NCBI GenBank assembly: GCA_964466745.1
Contig: CAYXOX010000079.1
Coordinates: 1-13,038 of the forward strand
Source of the DNA: CAYXOX01 sp964466745
Lineage (GTDB): Bacteria; Pseudomonadota; Alphaproteobacteria; Rhodobacterales; Rhodobacteraceae
DNA length: 13,038 nucleotides
Direction: 5' to 3'
A program made the position numbers and the translations under genes. The notes under the pieces are model-generated. The model saw nothing but the letters and a program-made list of their open reading frames with translations, had not been told where the DNA came from and searched no databases. Of this stretch, positions 7,144 to 13,038 are shown piece after piece. Numbering within the stretch: position 1 is the first letter of the stretch; every line of letters begins with the position of its first letter.

Positions 7144-7575
7144 TCACAGCACGCCGATATCGGCCAGCGCCGCGCTCAGCTTGGGCGGCAAGGCCTCCTC
7201 GCCCGCCGCCGCCATGCGCAGGTCCGCCGGCGCGTCCTCCGTCGCGAGGTAGCGCCAGCCCTGGAACGGGCGGCGCGGCGCGGGCGTCGTGCGCACCACC
7301 TCCGGATCGAGCACGAGGCCGCAGCGCAGGACGCCGTCGCTGCCCGTGACCTCGTCCAGACGCAGGATCCGCTGGCGGCAGAGCACGAGCCCCTTGAACA
7401 CCCAGTAGATCGAGCCGCCGTCCAGCAGCTCCGCGGAGCGCTTGGGCCACATGCGCGTGACGTGCCGGGGCAGGCCATCGGGGCCCTTGGCCCGGGCGCT
7501 CGCCTGCCATGCGGTCAGGTCTTCCAGCCGCTCGGCTCCCACGCAGATCTTCACCAGATGTATGCGGCCTGCCAT
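7144..7575 (-). CDS. DUF1489 family protein
   Basis: This 143-residue protein, beginning MAGRIHLVKICVGAERLEDL, belongs to the alphaproteobacterial DUF1489 family. Conserved blocks are RHVTRMWPKRSAELLDGGS, IYWVFKGLVLCRQRILRLDEV and VLDPEVVRTTPAPRRPFQGW followed by RYLATEDAPADL. It has no signal peptide or membrane segment and its function is not established. An in-frame extension to 7668 exists, but the family normally starts with the short segment before HLVK, so I chose the ATG at 7575, with a G-rich stretch (GGTGGGGG) a few bases upstream as a weak ribosome site. It heads a two-gene minus-strand unit with the MAPEG gene and is divergent from nrdJ. Confidence 0.88.
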   Translation of the reverse strand: MAGRIHLVKICVGAERLEDLTAWQASARAKGPDGLPRHVTRMWPKRSAELLDGGSIYWVFKGLVLCRQRILRLDEVTGSDGVLRCGLVLDPEVVRTTPAPRRPFQGWRYLATEDAPADLRMAAAGEEALPPKLSAALADIGVL

Positions 7576-7600
7576 GACACCCCCACCAGCTGTCGTGTCA

Positions 7601-7628
7601 GATCTAGCACGGTGAAGCCGGGGCGCAA
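7601..7628 (-). promoter_or_regulatory. Candidate promoter for the DUF1489-MAPEG unit
   Basis: On the minus strand TTGCGC (7628-7623) is followed after 16 bp by TAGATC (7606-7601), ending about 25 bases before the DUF1489 ATG. This is a plausible but imperfect sigma70-type match found by eye. Confidence 0.35.
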
Positions 7629-7673
7629 GCCGCTGCCCCGGGGCCCGGCGCAAGTCGGCGGGTGCCACCAGCG

Positions 7674-7702
7674 TTGACCCGACCGGCCGGGCAGACTACG
7701 TC
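7674..7702 (+). promoter_or_regulatory. Candidate promoter for nrdJ
   Basis: TTGACC at 7674-7679 is a good -35 match, followed after 17 bp by TACGTC at 7697-7702, a poor -10 match, 34 bases before the nrdJ ATG. In the 161-bp divergent gap (7576-7736) I found neither a cobalamin riboswitch core nor an NrdR box. Confidence 0.35.
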
Positions 7703-7736
7703 TGGAAGCCTTCCAGCCCTTCGGAACACGCGCCCC

Positions 7737-10355
7737 ATGACACGCTTTTCCGCCCCGATCGCCGAGCAGATCTGGGACATGAAGTACCGCCTGAAAGAGG
7801 CGGACGGCACGCCCGTGGACCGTTCGGTGGAAGACACCTGGCGCCGCATCGCGCGCGCGCTGGCGGCGGTCGAGGCCGATCCGGAGAAATGGGAAAAGCG
7901 CTTCTACGCCGCGCTGGAGGATTTCCGCTACCTGCCCGCGGGGCGGATCACGGCCGGCGCCGGCACCGACCGTTCGGTCACGCTCTTCAACTGCTTCGTG
8001 ATGGGCACGATCCCCGACTCCATGGGCGGCATCTTCGATCACCTGCGCGAGGCGGCGCTGACGATGCAGCAGGGCGGCGGGATCGGCTACGATTTCTCCA
8101 CCATCCGGCCACGGGGCGCGGACGTGAAAGGCGTGGCGGCCGATGCGTCCGGCCCGCTCAGCTTCATGGATGTATGGGATGCCATGTGCCGCACCATCAT
8201 GTCCGCCGGCTCGCGTCGCGGGGCGATGATGGCCACCATGCGCTGCGATCATCCCGACATCGAGGAGTTCATCGCCGCGAAGTCCGATCCGGCGCGGCTG
8301 CGGATGTTCAACGTCAGCGTGCTGGTCACCGACGCGTTCATGGCGGCGGTGAAGGCCGGCGGCTCCTGGGAGCTGGCGTTCGACGGCAAGGTCTACCACA
8401 CCGTCGAGGCGCGCGACCTCTGGAACCGGATCATGCGCGCCACCTACGACTATGCCGAACCCGGGGTGATCTTCATCGATCGCATCAACGAGATGAACAA
8501 TCTCGCCTATGCCGAGACGATCGCGGCCACCAACCCCTGCGGCGAGCAGCCGCTCCCGCCCTATGGCGCGTGCCTTCTCGGATCGGTGAACCTCGCACGC
8601 CTCGTGCGTGACCCCTTCGAGCCGGGGGCCGCTCTCGACGAGGCGGAACTCGCCGAGATCACGGGGACGGCGGTGCGGATGATGGACAACGTGGTGGACG
8701 CCTCGCGCTTTCCGCTCCCCGAGCAGGCCGCCGAGGCGCGCGCCAAGCGCCGCATCGGCCTCGGCGTCACCGGGCTCGCCGACGCGCTGATGATGGTGGG
8801 CCTGCGCTATGGCTCGCAGGAGGCCGCAGCGCAAACCGGGGCCTGGATGCGGCTCGTGGCCCGCGCGGCGTATCTCGCCTCGGTGGACCTCGCCCGCGAG
8901 AAGGGGCCGTTCCCGCTGTTCGAGGCCGCGCCCTTCCTCGCCTCCGGCACCATGCGCGCGATGGACGAGGACGTGCGCGCGGCGGTGGCCGAGCACGGCA
9001 TCCGCAACGCGCTCCTCACCTCCATCGCGCCCACCGGGACGATCAGCCTCTACGCCGGCAACGTGTCCTCCGGGATCGAGCCGGTCTTCGCCCATGCCTA
9101 CACCCGCAAGGTGCTCCAGAAGGACGGCAGCCGGACGGAAGAGGAGGTGGTGGACTACGCCGTGCAGCTCTGGCGCGACCGGCACGGCGACGCGCCGCTG
9201 CCGGGGCACTTCGTGACGGCGCAGGAACTCCCGCCCGAAGACCATGTGAGGATGCAGGCGGCGGCGCAGCGCTGGGTGGATTCGAGCATCTCCAAGACGA
9301 TCAACGTGCCGGCGGGCATCGGCTTCGAGGCGTTCAAGGACGTCTACATGCAGGCCTGGGATACCGGCTGCAAGGGCTGCACGACGTACCGGCCGAACGA
9401 GGTGACGGGGAGCGTGCTGAGTGTGGGGGCGGAACCTGAGCCTACGGCGGAAACGCTGCCGACCCTCTCGACACTTGGCGCGAGGATCGATTGGGCAATG
9501 GCTACAGCCGGGATCGCGACGCAAGTTCAACTCGCTGAGAAAAGCGGCGTCGCTAGAACTACGATTAGTATGGCTCAATCCGGCAAACGAGACTTGGGGC
9601 GTGACGCTGCACGGGCCCTGGCATCAGCTCTGGGGGTCGATCCCGGCTGGCTACTCTTTGGTGAAACACCTGGAGAAGATGAAGCGCCCGCCTCCCCGCT
9701 CTCACCCGCCCCCTCTCATCTTGGCGAAAACACTCCGGGGGAATCGCCGCAGGCGATGGGGGCAGCGCCCCCCCGCGGGCCGGCGTCGCCCGCCGCGCAG
9801 TCGGGCACGGATGCCGAGGTCGTCTACCTGTCCGAACCGCTCGACCGGCCGCAGGCGCTGGAGGGGCAGACCTACAAGCTCAACTGGCCCGACAGCGAGC
9901 ACGCGCTCTACATCACCCTCAACGATATCATCGTCGCCGGCCACCGGCGGCCCTTCGAGATCTTCATCAACTCCAAGAACATGGAGCACTACGCCTGGAC
10001 GGTGGCGCTCACGCGGATGATCTCGGCGGTGTTCCGGCGCGGCGGCGACGTCTCCTTCGTGGTCGAGGAACTGAAGGCCGTCTTCGACCCGCGCGGCGGG
10101 GCCTGGATGAACGGGAAGTACGTTCCCTCGATACTCGCGGCCATCGGCGGCGTGATCGAGCGGCACCTCGTGGCCATCGGCTTCATCGAGGCCGAGGGGC
10201 TGGGGCTGAAATCCGATCCCCGCGCCGAGCTCGGGGGCGGGGGGGCTCCCGGGGCGCGGCGCGGCCCGTCCTGCAGCGCCTGCGGCTCGCGCGACATGCG
10301 CATGATCGAAGGCTGCATGACCTGCGCGAGCTGCGGCTTCTCCAAGTGCAGCTAG
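7737..10355 (+). CDS. nrdJ: Adenosylcobalamin-dependent (class II) ribonucleotide reductase NrdJ with an internal XRE helix-turn-helix insert
   Basis: NrdJ reduces ribonucleotides to deoxyribonucleotides using an adenosylcobalamin-derived thiyl radical, so it works with or without oxygen. The protein is 872 residues against about 750 that I recall for Rhodobacteraceae relatives. Catalytic parts are intact: FNCFVMG with redox Cys86, MQQGGGIGYDFS, NPCGEQPLPPYG with Cys268 and Glu270, IAPTGTISLYAGN, and a C-terminal six-cysteine cluster (CSACG, GCMTCASCG, KCS) that probably relays reducing power. Between TTYRPNEVTGSVLSVG and EVVYLSEPLDRPQALEGQTYKLNW lie about 120 unusual residues: an XRE-type DNA-binding domain (about 577-644), then a translated hairpin repeat. 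The ATG at 7737 fits the family start MTRFSAPIAEQIWDMKYRL; an upstream extension to 7662 has no family support. Catalytic function is likely; the effect of the insert is unknown. Confidence 0.93.
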   Translation: MTRFSAPIAEQIWDMKYRLKEADGTPVDRSVEDTWRRIARALAAVEADPEKWEKRFYAALEDFRYLPAGRITAGAGTDRSVTLFNCFVMGTIPDSMGGIFDHLREAALTMQQGGGIGYDFSTIRPRGADVKGVAADASGPLSFMDVWDAMCRTIMSAGSRRGAMMATMRCDHPDIEEFIAAKSDPARLRMFNVSVLVTDAFMAAVKAGGSWELAFDGKVYHTVEARDLWNRIMRATYDYAEPGVIFIDRINEMNNLAYAETIAATNPCGEQPLPPYGACLLGSVNLARLVRDPFEPGAALDEAELAEITGTAVRMMDNVVDASRFPLPEQAAEARAKRRIGLGVTGLADALMMVGLRYGSQEAAAQTGAWMRLVARAAYLASVDLAREKGPFPLFEAAPFLASGTMRAMDEDVRAAVAEHGIRNALLTSIAPTGTISLYAGNVSSGIEPVFAHAYTRKVLQKDGSRTEEEVVDYAVQLWRDRHGDAPLPGHFVTAQELPPEDHVRMQAAAQRWVDSSISKTINVPAGIGFEAFKDVYMQAWDTGCKGCTTYRPNEVTGSVLSVGAEPEPTAETLPTLSTLGARIDWAMATAGIATQVQLAEKSGVARTTISMAQSGKRDLGRDAARALASALGVDPGWLLFGETPGEDEAPASPLSPAPSHLGENTPGESPQAMGAAPPRGPASPAAQSGTDAEVVYLSEPLDRPQALEGQTYKLNWPDSEHALYITLNDIIVAGHRRPFEIFINSKNMEHYAWTVALTRMISAVFRRGGDVSFVVEELKAVFDPRGGAWMNGKYVPSILAAIGGVIERHLVAIGFIEAEGLGLKSDPRAELGGGGAPGARRGPSCSACGSRDMRMIEGCMTCASCGFSKCS
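9465..9668 (+). other. XRE/Cro-CI helix-turn-helix domain encoded in frame within nrdJ
   Basis: The segment encodes residues about 577-644 of NrdJ. It opens with LSTLGARIDWAMATAG, then the helix-turn-helix LAEKSGVARTTISMAQSGKR, then DAARALASALGVDPGWLLFGE. This is the full layout of a phage-repressor-type DNA-binding domain, including the closing GVxPxWLLxGE helix common in repressors. GC is 58% over 9481-9540 and 53% over 9541-9600 by hand count, well below the flanking nrdJ sequence, and codons such as ATT, AGT, AGA and CTA appear. I know of no such domain in class II ribonucleotide reductases. Confidence 0.8.
9716..9777 (+). repeat. Rhodobacteraceae-type hairpin repeat inside nrdJ (copy 2)
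   Basis: The element begins TCATCTTGGCG (9716-9726), continues to ACTCCGGGGG, then a perfect 6-bp hairpin ATCGCC/GGCGAT with loop GCA (9743-9757), then a second hairpin GGGGGC/GCCCCC with loop AGC (9758-9772). It matches the xdhB copy at 567-633 in order and core sequence but in the opposite orientation relative to its host gene. It is translated as SHLGENTPGESPQAMGAAPP, just downstream of the helix-turn-helix segment. Confidence 0.78.
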
Positions 10356-10615
10356 ACCGTCGGTGCCGCCGAAGGTCGTGCACCGCAGGAGGCTGACCCG
10401 CCCCGGGCTCGACCCGGGGCCTCGCCGGGAACGGCGCGGCCGACTGTCGTGCATCGCCGTGGGCGGGAGGCTTCCCGCGCGATCCCGCCTGCGCGGCACG
10501 CGCTGCGGCGCGGGTTCGTGGCCTCGCGGCGCACCTGTTGCCCCCCTGCACTAGTCTGCCGACGCCGCTCGTGGCAGGTCAGGGGGGCCTCCCGGGGGGG
10601 AGATCGGGGATACCC
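10356..10615. other. Noncoding gap between nrdJ and the lpxR-like gene
   Basis: These 260 bp contain no gene I can support. The first part holds a GC hairpin at 10401-10419; the rest is GC-rich sequence with an isolated CTAGTCT (10551-10557), which could be part of a promoter for the lpxR-like gene but lacks a convincing -35 partner at the usual distance. No T-run terminator follows nrdJ. Confidence 0.6.
10401..10419. repeat. GC inverted repeat downstream of nrdJ
   Basis: CCCCGGG (10401-10407) and CCCGGGG (10413-10419) form a perfect 7-bp stem with loop CTCGA. This resembles the short CCCGGG-type inverted repeat scattered between genes in many alphaproteobacteria. It lies 45 bases after the nrdJ stop and could protect mRNA ends or help termination, but it has no T-run. 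Confidence 0.6.
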
Positions 10616-11527
10616 ATGCGGAACGCCGCGTTTGCAGCGCTGAGCTGCATTCTCCTTTTTCCTCCTGCGGCGCTTGCCGAGGGCCGGGAGCTGCTGGGCT
10701 ACGGCAGGCTCTTCTCGAACGATTTCTTCGGCGACGGGCACGACAGGTGGCGCTCCGGCGGCTACGCCATAAGCCGCGTGCAGGGCTTCGGCTGGGATGG
10801 CGAGCGCCCTGCGGAGATGGGCGAGCTTCTCGAGTTCCGGCTGCGCGCCGAGATCCTCTCCCCCGCCGATATCGCCTCGCCCGAGCCGGGAGACAGGCGC
10901 TATGCCGGCGCGGTTTCGCTCGGGCTTCACAGCCACTACCTGATGGACCGGACCGAGGTGAGCCTCGGCGGGGAACTCACCTTCACGGGTCCGCAGACAG
11001 GGGTGGGCCGGTTTCAGCGCACGGCCCACGAACTGCTGGGCATGCCCGATCCCGAGGCGCTCGACGACCAGATCGAGAACGGCGTGCATCCCACGGTCCT
11101 TCTCGAAATGGGCCGCCCGCTGCGCTTCTCGCCCACGCTCACCGTGCGGCCCTTCCTGGAGGGGCAGGCGGGCGCGGAAACCTTCGTGCGCATCGGGGGC
11201 GACATGATCCTGGGGTCGGTCGCTCAGACCGATCTGCTGATCCGCGACGTGCCGACCGGGCATCTCTACCGCGGAACCCAGGCCTGGGACGAGGGCTTCT
11301 CCTTCGTGCTCGGCGGCGATCTCGCGCAGGTGGCGCGCTCCGTCTACCTGCCGTCCGACGAGGGCTACGAGCTGACAGGCAGCCGGCAGCGGGTCCGCGC
11401 CGGGTTGCACTGGCAGGGCGTCGGCGGAGGCTCGGTGTTCTACGGGCTCACCTGGCTCTCGGAGGAATTCGAGGCGCAGCCCGAAGGCCAGACCGTGGGG
11501 TCGCTCCGGCTCGACTTCGAGTTCTGA
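10616..11527 (+). CDS. LpxR-family lipid A deacylase (outer-membrane beta-barrel)
   Basis: This 303-residue protein opens with a signal peptide (MRNAAFAALSCILLFPPAALA, cleavage probably after residue 21). The mature start matches the LpxR family: RLFSNDFFGDGHDRWRSGGY (31-50) supplies the Asn-Asp pair (N35, D36) and a serine (S47); DRRYAGAVSLGLHSHY (93-108) matches the DRPYAG-type strand; GPQTGVGRFQRTAHELLG (125-142) contains the histidine (H138) that aligns with the catalytic one; a DDQIENGVHPT turn follows. It ends in SLRLDFEF, an aromatic-terminated strand typical of outer-membrane barrels. LpxR removes the 3'-acyloxyacyl group of lipid A in Salmonella; whether this homologue does so is inferred from the retained residues. 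The ATG at 10616 is chosen because it begins the signal peptide. Regulation is not evident. Confidence 0.85.
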   Translation: MRNAAFAALSCILLFPPAALAEGRELLGYGRLFSNDFFGDGHDRWRSGGYAISRVQGFGWDGERPAEMGELLEFRLRAEILSPADIASPEPGDRRYAGAVSLGLHSHYLMDRTEVSLGGELTFTGPQTGVGRFQRTAHELLGMPDPEALDDQIENGVHPTVLLEMGRPLRFSPTLTVRPFLEGQAGAETFVRIGGDMILGSVAQTDLLIRDVPTGHLYRGTQAWDEGFSFVLGGDLAQVARSVYLPSDEGYELTGSRQRVRAGLHWQGVGGGSVFYGLTWLSEEFEAQPEGQTVGSLRLDFEF

Positions 11528-11545
11528 AAGCGGGCGAATCGGTGC

Positions 11546-11574
11546 GTGCAAGCGATTCGGAAACCTGCTAGGTT
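11546..11574 (+). promoter_or_regulatory. Candidate promoter for the Hint-domain gene
   Basis: GTGCAA (11546-11551) is followed after 17 bp by TAGGTT (11569-11574), a -10 form I associate with Rhodobacteraceae promoters. It lies 19 bases after the lpxR-like stop and 50 bases before the proposed start of the Hint-domain protein, in a locally AT-richer patch. Confidence 0.4.
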
Positions 11575-11623
11575 GCGAGGCACAAAAGAAAAAACGATCG
11601 AGAAGTTCGAGCAGTTGCAGGGT

Positions 11624-12703
11624 TTGGGCACGGGCCTTCACGGCACCTTCGTGGTGCCGTGGGCGGAGACGGAGATCGACGGCGAGCGCGATCCGCCGCG
11701 CGATGCGCTGGCGGCCGGGGTGAGCTGGCGCTGGTTCGGCTCGGCGTGGCAGCTCGACGCGGCGCCGGGAATGCTGGTTCTGCGCGATCCGATCGGCGAA
11801 GGAGATCTGCGCCTTCGCGCCCGGCGCAAGGCGCTGAGGCTGGCCGGGCTGCGCGCCGCCTCCGAGGCGGTGCCGCCGCCGCAATCGGCGCTTGGCGCCT
11901 CGGTGGGCGCCGAAGTGGCAGCGGGTCCGGGCCTGACGCTGACCGACGGCCGCCGGAGTTTCGCGGCAACGCTGGTGGAGCCGCCCGGGCGCCCCGCGCT
12001 GCTCGCCTTCGAGGACACGCTGCCACCGCGCGAGACGGAGCTCTGGGTGGTGGGCGGCCACGCGGGCGCCTGCGCCCGGGTCCCCGCGGCGCGCGCCGCT
12101 CACGCCTCGGTGGCGGGCTTCGCCGCTGGCTCCATGATCCGCACGCCACAAGGCCATGTTCCCGTCGAGGCGCTGGCCGAAGGCTCCCTGCTGGCGCTGC
12201 ATCCACACGGCGAGGCGCGGCTGGAATGGGTGGGCCGGCAGCGGCTTTCGGGCGCGCGGCTCTTCGCTCATCCCGAGCTTCGGCCGGTGCGCGTCGCCCC
12301 GGGCGCGCTGGGCCTCGGCTGGCCGGAGGGCGAGCTTTGCGTCGGCCCGGCGCAGCGGCTCCTGCTCATGGGGCCGCCGGCGGAGCGGCTCTTCGGCTCC
12401 GGCGAGGTTCTCGTTCGCGCGGAAGACCTCGTCGGCGTTGCAGGCATCACGCGGGATTCGCGCAGCCGGGAGGTGGACTATTTCGTGCTGCTGGCCGCCG
12501 CGCATGTTCTTCTCCTGGCCAACGGCCTGCCCTGCGGCAGCTACCGGGCCGCCGACGCGGGCATCGCGATGTGCACCGAGGAGGACCGTGCCCGCCTCTC
12601 CGCGGCGGCACCTTCGGCATTGAGCGAAATGCAGCAGGAAGCTCCGCCGGCGCGGCGATGTCTTGCCCGCTCGGAAGCGGCGATCCTGCTCTCGGCGGCC
12701 TGA
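11624..12703 (+). CDS. Hint-domain (Hedgehog/intein-type) protein with degenerate catalytic positions
   Basis: This protein of about 359 residues has two parts. The N-terminal half contains GTFVVPWAETEIDG, ALAAGVSWRWFG and TDGRRSFAATLVEPPGRPALLAFEDTLPP, a layout I associate with Roseobacter Hint_2 proteins. The C-terminal half is a Hint_2 domain: GFAAGSMIRTPQGHVPVEALAEG (from about residue 165), LEWVGRQRL, a VGPAQRLLLMGPPAERLFGSGEVLV segment, and YFVLLAAAHVLLLANGLPCGSY with His294. Hint domains normally start with a Cys nucleophile and contain a QHR histidine; here these positions read Gly165 and AQR (Gln244), so self-cleavage is unlikely. No ATG precedes 11768, so the start is uncertain: TTG at 11624 fits the expected N-terminus; TTG 11615 and GTG 11546 are alternatives, the last overlapping a promoter candidate. 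No signal peptide is seen. Biological role unknown. Confidence 0.75.
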   Translation: MGTGLHGTFVVPWAETEIDGERDPPRDALAAGVSWRWFGSAWQLDAAPGMLVLRDPIGEGDLRLRARRKALRLAGLRAASEAVPPPQSALGASVGAEVAAGPGLTLTDGRRSFAATLVEPPGRPALLAFEDTLPPRETELWVVGGHAGACARVPAARAAHASVAGFAAGSMIRTPQGHVPVEALAEGSLLALHPHGEARLEWVGRQRLSGARLFAHPELRPVRVAPGALGLGWPEGELCVGPAQRLLLMGPPAERLFGSGEVLVRAEDLVGVAGITRDSRSREVDYFVLLAAAHVLLLANGLPCGSYRAADAGIAMCTEEDRARLSAAAPSALSEMQQEAPPARRCLARSEAAILLSAA

Positions 12704-12720
12704 ACCTGCCCCGCCACGGC

Positions 12721-12748
12721 TTGACTCGGCGCCCACCACCTGTAGAAG
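12721..12748 (+). promoter_or_regulatory. Strong sigma70-like promoter after the Hint-domain gene
   Basis: TTGACT (12721-12726) is followed after 16 bp by TAGAAG (12743-12748), close to strong alphaproteobacterial promoters that drive tRNA or ribosomal genes. It begins 18 bases after the Hint gene stop and should drive a plus-strand gene just downstream. What follows does not look like such a gene. Confidence 0.5.
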
Positions 12749-12783
12749 CCGCGTGTCCGGTCGCCCCGCGCGCCCGGCCGAAG

Positions 12784-13038
12784 GTGGAGGACGCCGGCGC
12801 GCCCGCCGATCCCTTCCTCGGCGACTGGCAGGGCCGGTTCACGAAGGACGGCAACCGCCGGCCGCAGCCGCTCGTGGCCCAGGTCATTCCCCGCGGCGGG
12901 GGGCGGTACGCCCTGGTGTTCCGCGAGGTCTTCGACCACCGGTGCCCCGTCTACGGACGGGCCGAGGGACGCGTCGACGGCGGCCGCCTCGTCTTCCAGG
13001 GCGACGGATTCACCGGCGAGGCCACCGGCGACCGCATG
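12784..13038 (+). CDS. Partial ORF resembling planctomycetal DUF1080-associated proteins, 3'-truncated by the window end
   Basis: From the GTG at 12784 an 85-codon open frame runs off the window with coding-type third positions. It contains DPFLGDWQGRFTKDG, then LVAQVIPRGGGRYALVFREVFD, then EGRVDGGRLVFQGDGFTGEATGDRM. I recognise the GDWQG-xF ... VAQVI-GxGxY order from the N-terminal region of planctomycetal secreted proteins that often carry a DUF1080 (3-keto-disaccharide hydrolase) domain; this is from memory and is not a search result. No ribosome binding site or signal peptide precedes it, although such proteins usually have one, so the true N-terminus may be missing and GTG 12784 is only a nominal start. 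The frame also stays open upstream, which means little at this GC content. It could be a transferred gene fragment or an assembly join. Confidence 0.45.
   Translation, partial: MEDAGAPADPFLGDWQGRFTKDGNRRPQPLVAQVIPRGGGRYALVFREVFDHRCPVYGRAEGRVDGGRLVFQGDGFTGEATGDRM

Noticed and set aside
7576..7736. Cobalamin riboswitch upstream of nrdJ
   Set aside because: A GGGTGCCACCAGCG stretch drew attention, but the B12 box and the rest of the conserved core are absent. Such switches usually control B12-independent rather than B12-dependent reductases.
7551..9578. Long minus-strand open frame (675 codons) opposite nrdJ
   Set aside because: It is a GC-driven shadow: the plus strand encodes an unmistakable class II reductase, and the antisense product is rich in Arg, His and Gly with no recognisable family.
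9465..9668. Separate small repressor gene inside nrdJ
   Set aside because: The helix-turn-helix sequence is in the nrdJ frame with no stop before or after it and no obvious ribosome site, so it reads as part of NrdJ.
10230..10280. Third copy of the hairpin repeat near the nrdJ 3' end
   Set aside because: There is a GGGGGCTCCCGGGG stretch, but the CATCTTGGCG core and the ordered hairpins are missing.
10352..12739. Long minus-strand open frame (795 codons) opposite the lpxR-like and Hint-domain genes
   Set aside because: It spans two genes and a gap, has no family resemblance, and the plus-strand genes explain the coding signal.

Overview
The window is very GC-rich DNA (third codon positions almost always G or C) from an alphaproteobacterium, most likely Rhodobacteraceae (Roseobacter/Paracoccus-type). 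The case rests on gene content and order: xdhB-xdhC, a slyX-like gene divergent from hisS-hisZ-hisG, a DUF1489 gene, a B12-dependent ribonucleotide reductase with a C-terminal cysteine cluster, an LpxR-type lipid A deacylase and a Hint-domain protein. It also rests on two copies of a hairpin-rich repeat of the type I associate with Rhodobacteraceae intergenic regions. These assignments are from recall of the families; no search was run.

Layout. 1-2926: the 3' part of xdhB and all of xdhC (purine catabolism: the molybdenum subunit of xanthine dehydrogenase and its cofactor chaperone), coupled by an ATGA overlap. 2927-3039: a convergent gap with a 7-bp tandem repeat. 3040-3243 (minus): slyX-like gene, divergent from hisS. 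3340-6661: hisS-hisZ-hisG, an ATGA-coupled operon for histidyl-tRNA charging and the first step of histidine synthesis. 6669-7575 (minus): a two-gene unit, DUF1489 then a MAPEG membrane protein, ending 7 bp from hisG. 7737-10355: nrdJ. 10356-10615: a noncoding gap with a GC hairpin. 10616-11527: lpxR-like outer-membrane deacylase. About 11624-12703: Hint-domain protein. 12721-13038: a good sigma70-like promoter, then the start of a coding stretch that looks planctomycetal rather than alphaproteobacterial and runs off the window.

The most striking theme is that conserved enzymes here carry in-frame foreign-looking DNA at linker positions. NrdJ has about 120 extra residues between its catalytic barrel and C-terminal part. 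These contain a complete XRE/Cro-CI helix-turn-helix domain in lower-GC DNA, followed directly by a translated copy of the hairpin repeat. XdhB carries the same repeat in the opposite orientation inside an extra segment of about 65 residues. HisS has a sharp GC dip (about 47% against a much higher background) over its variable insertion region, apparently with about 20 extra residues. All remain open reading frames. No CRISPR array, tRNA, rRNA or transposase gene was seen.
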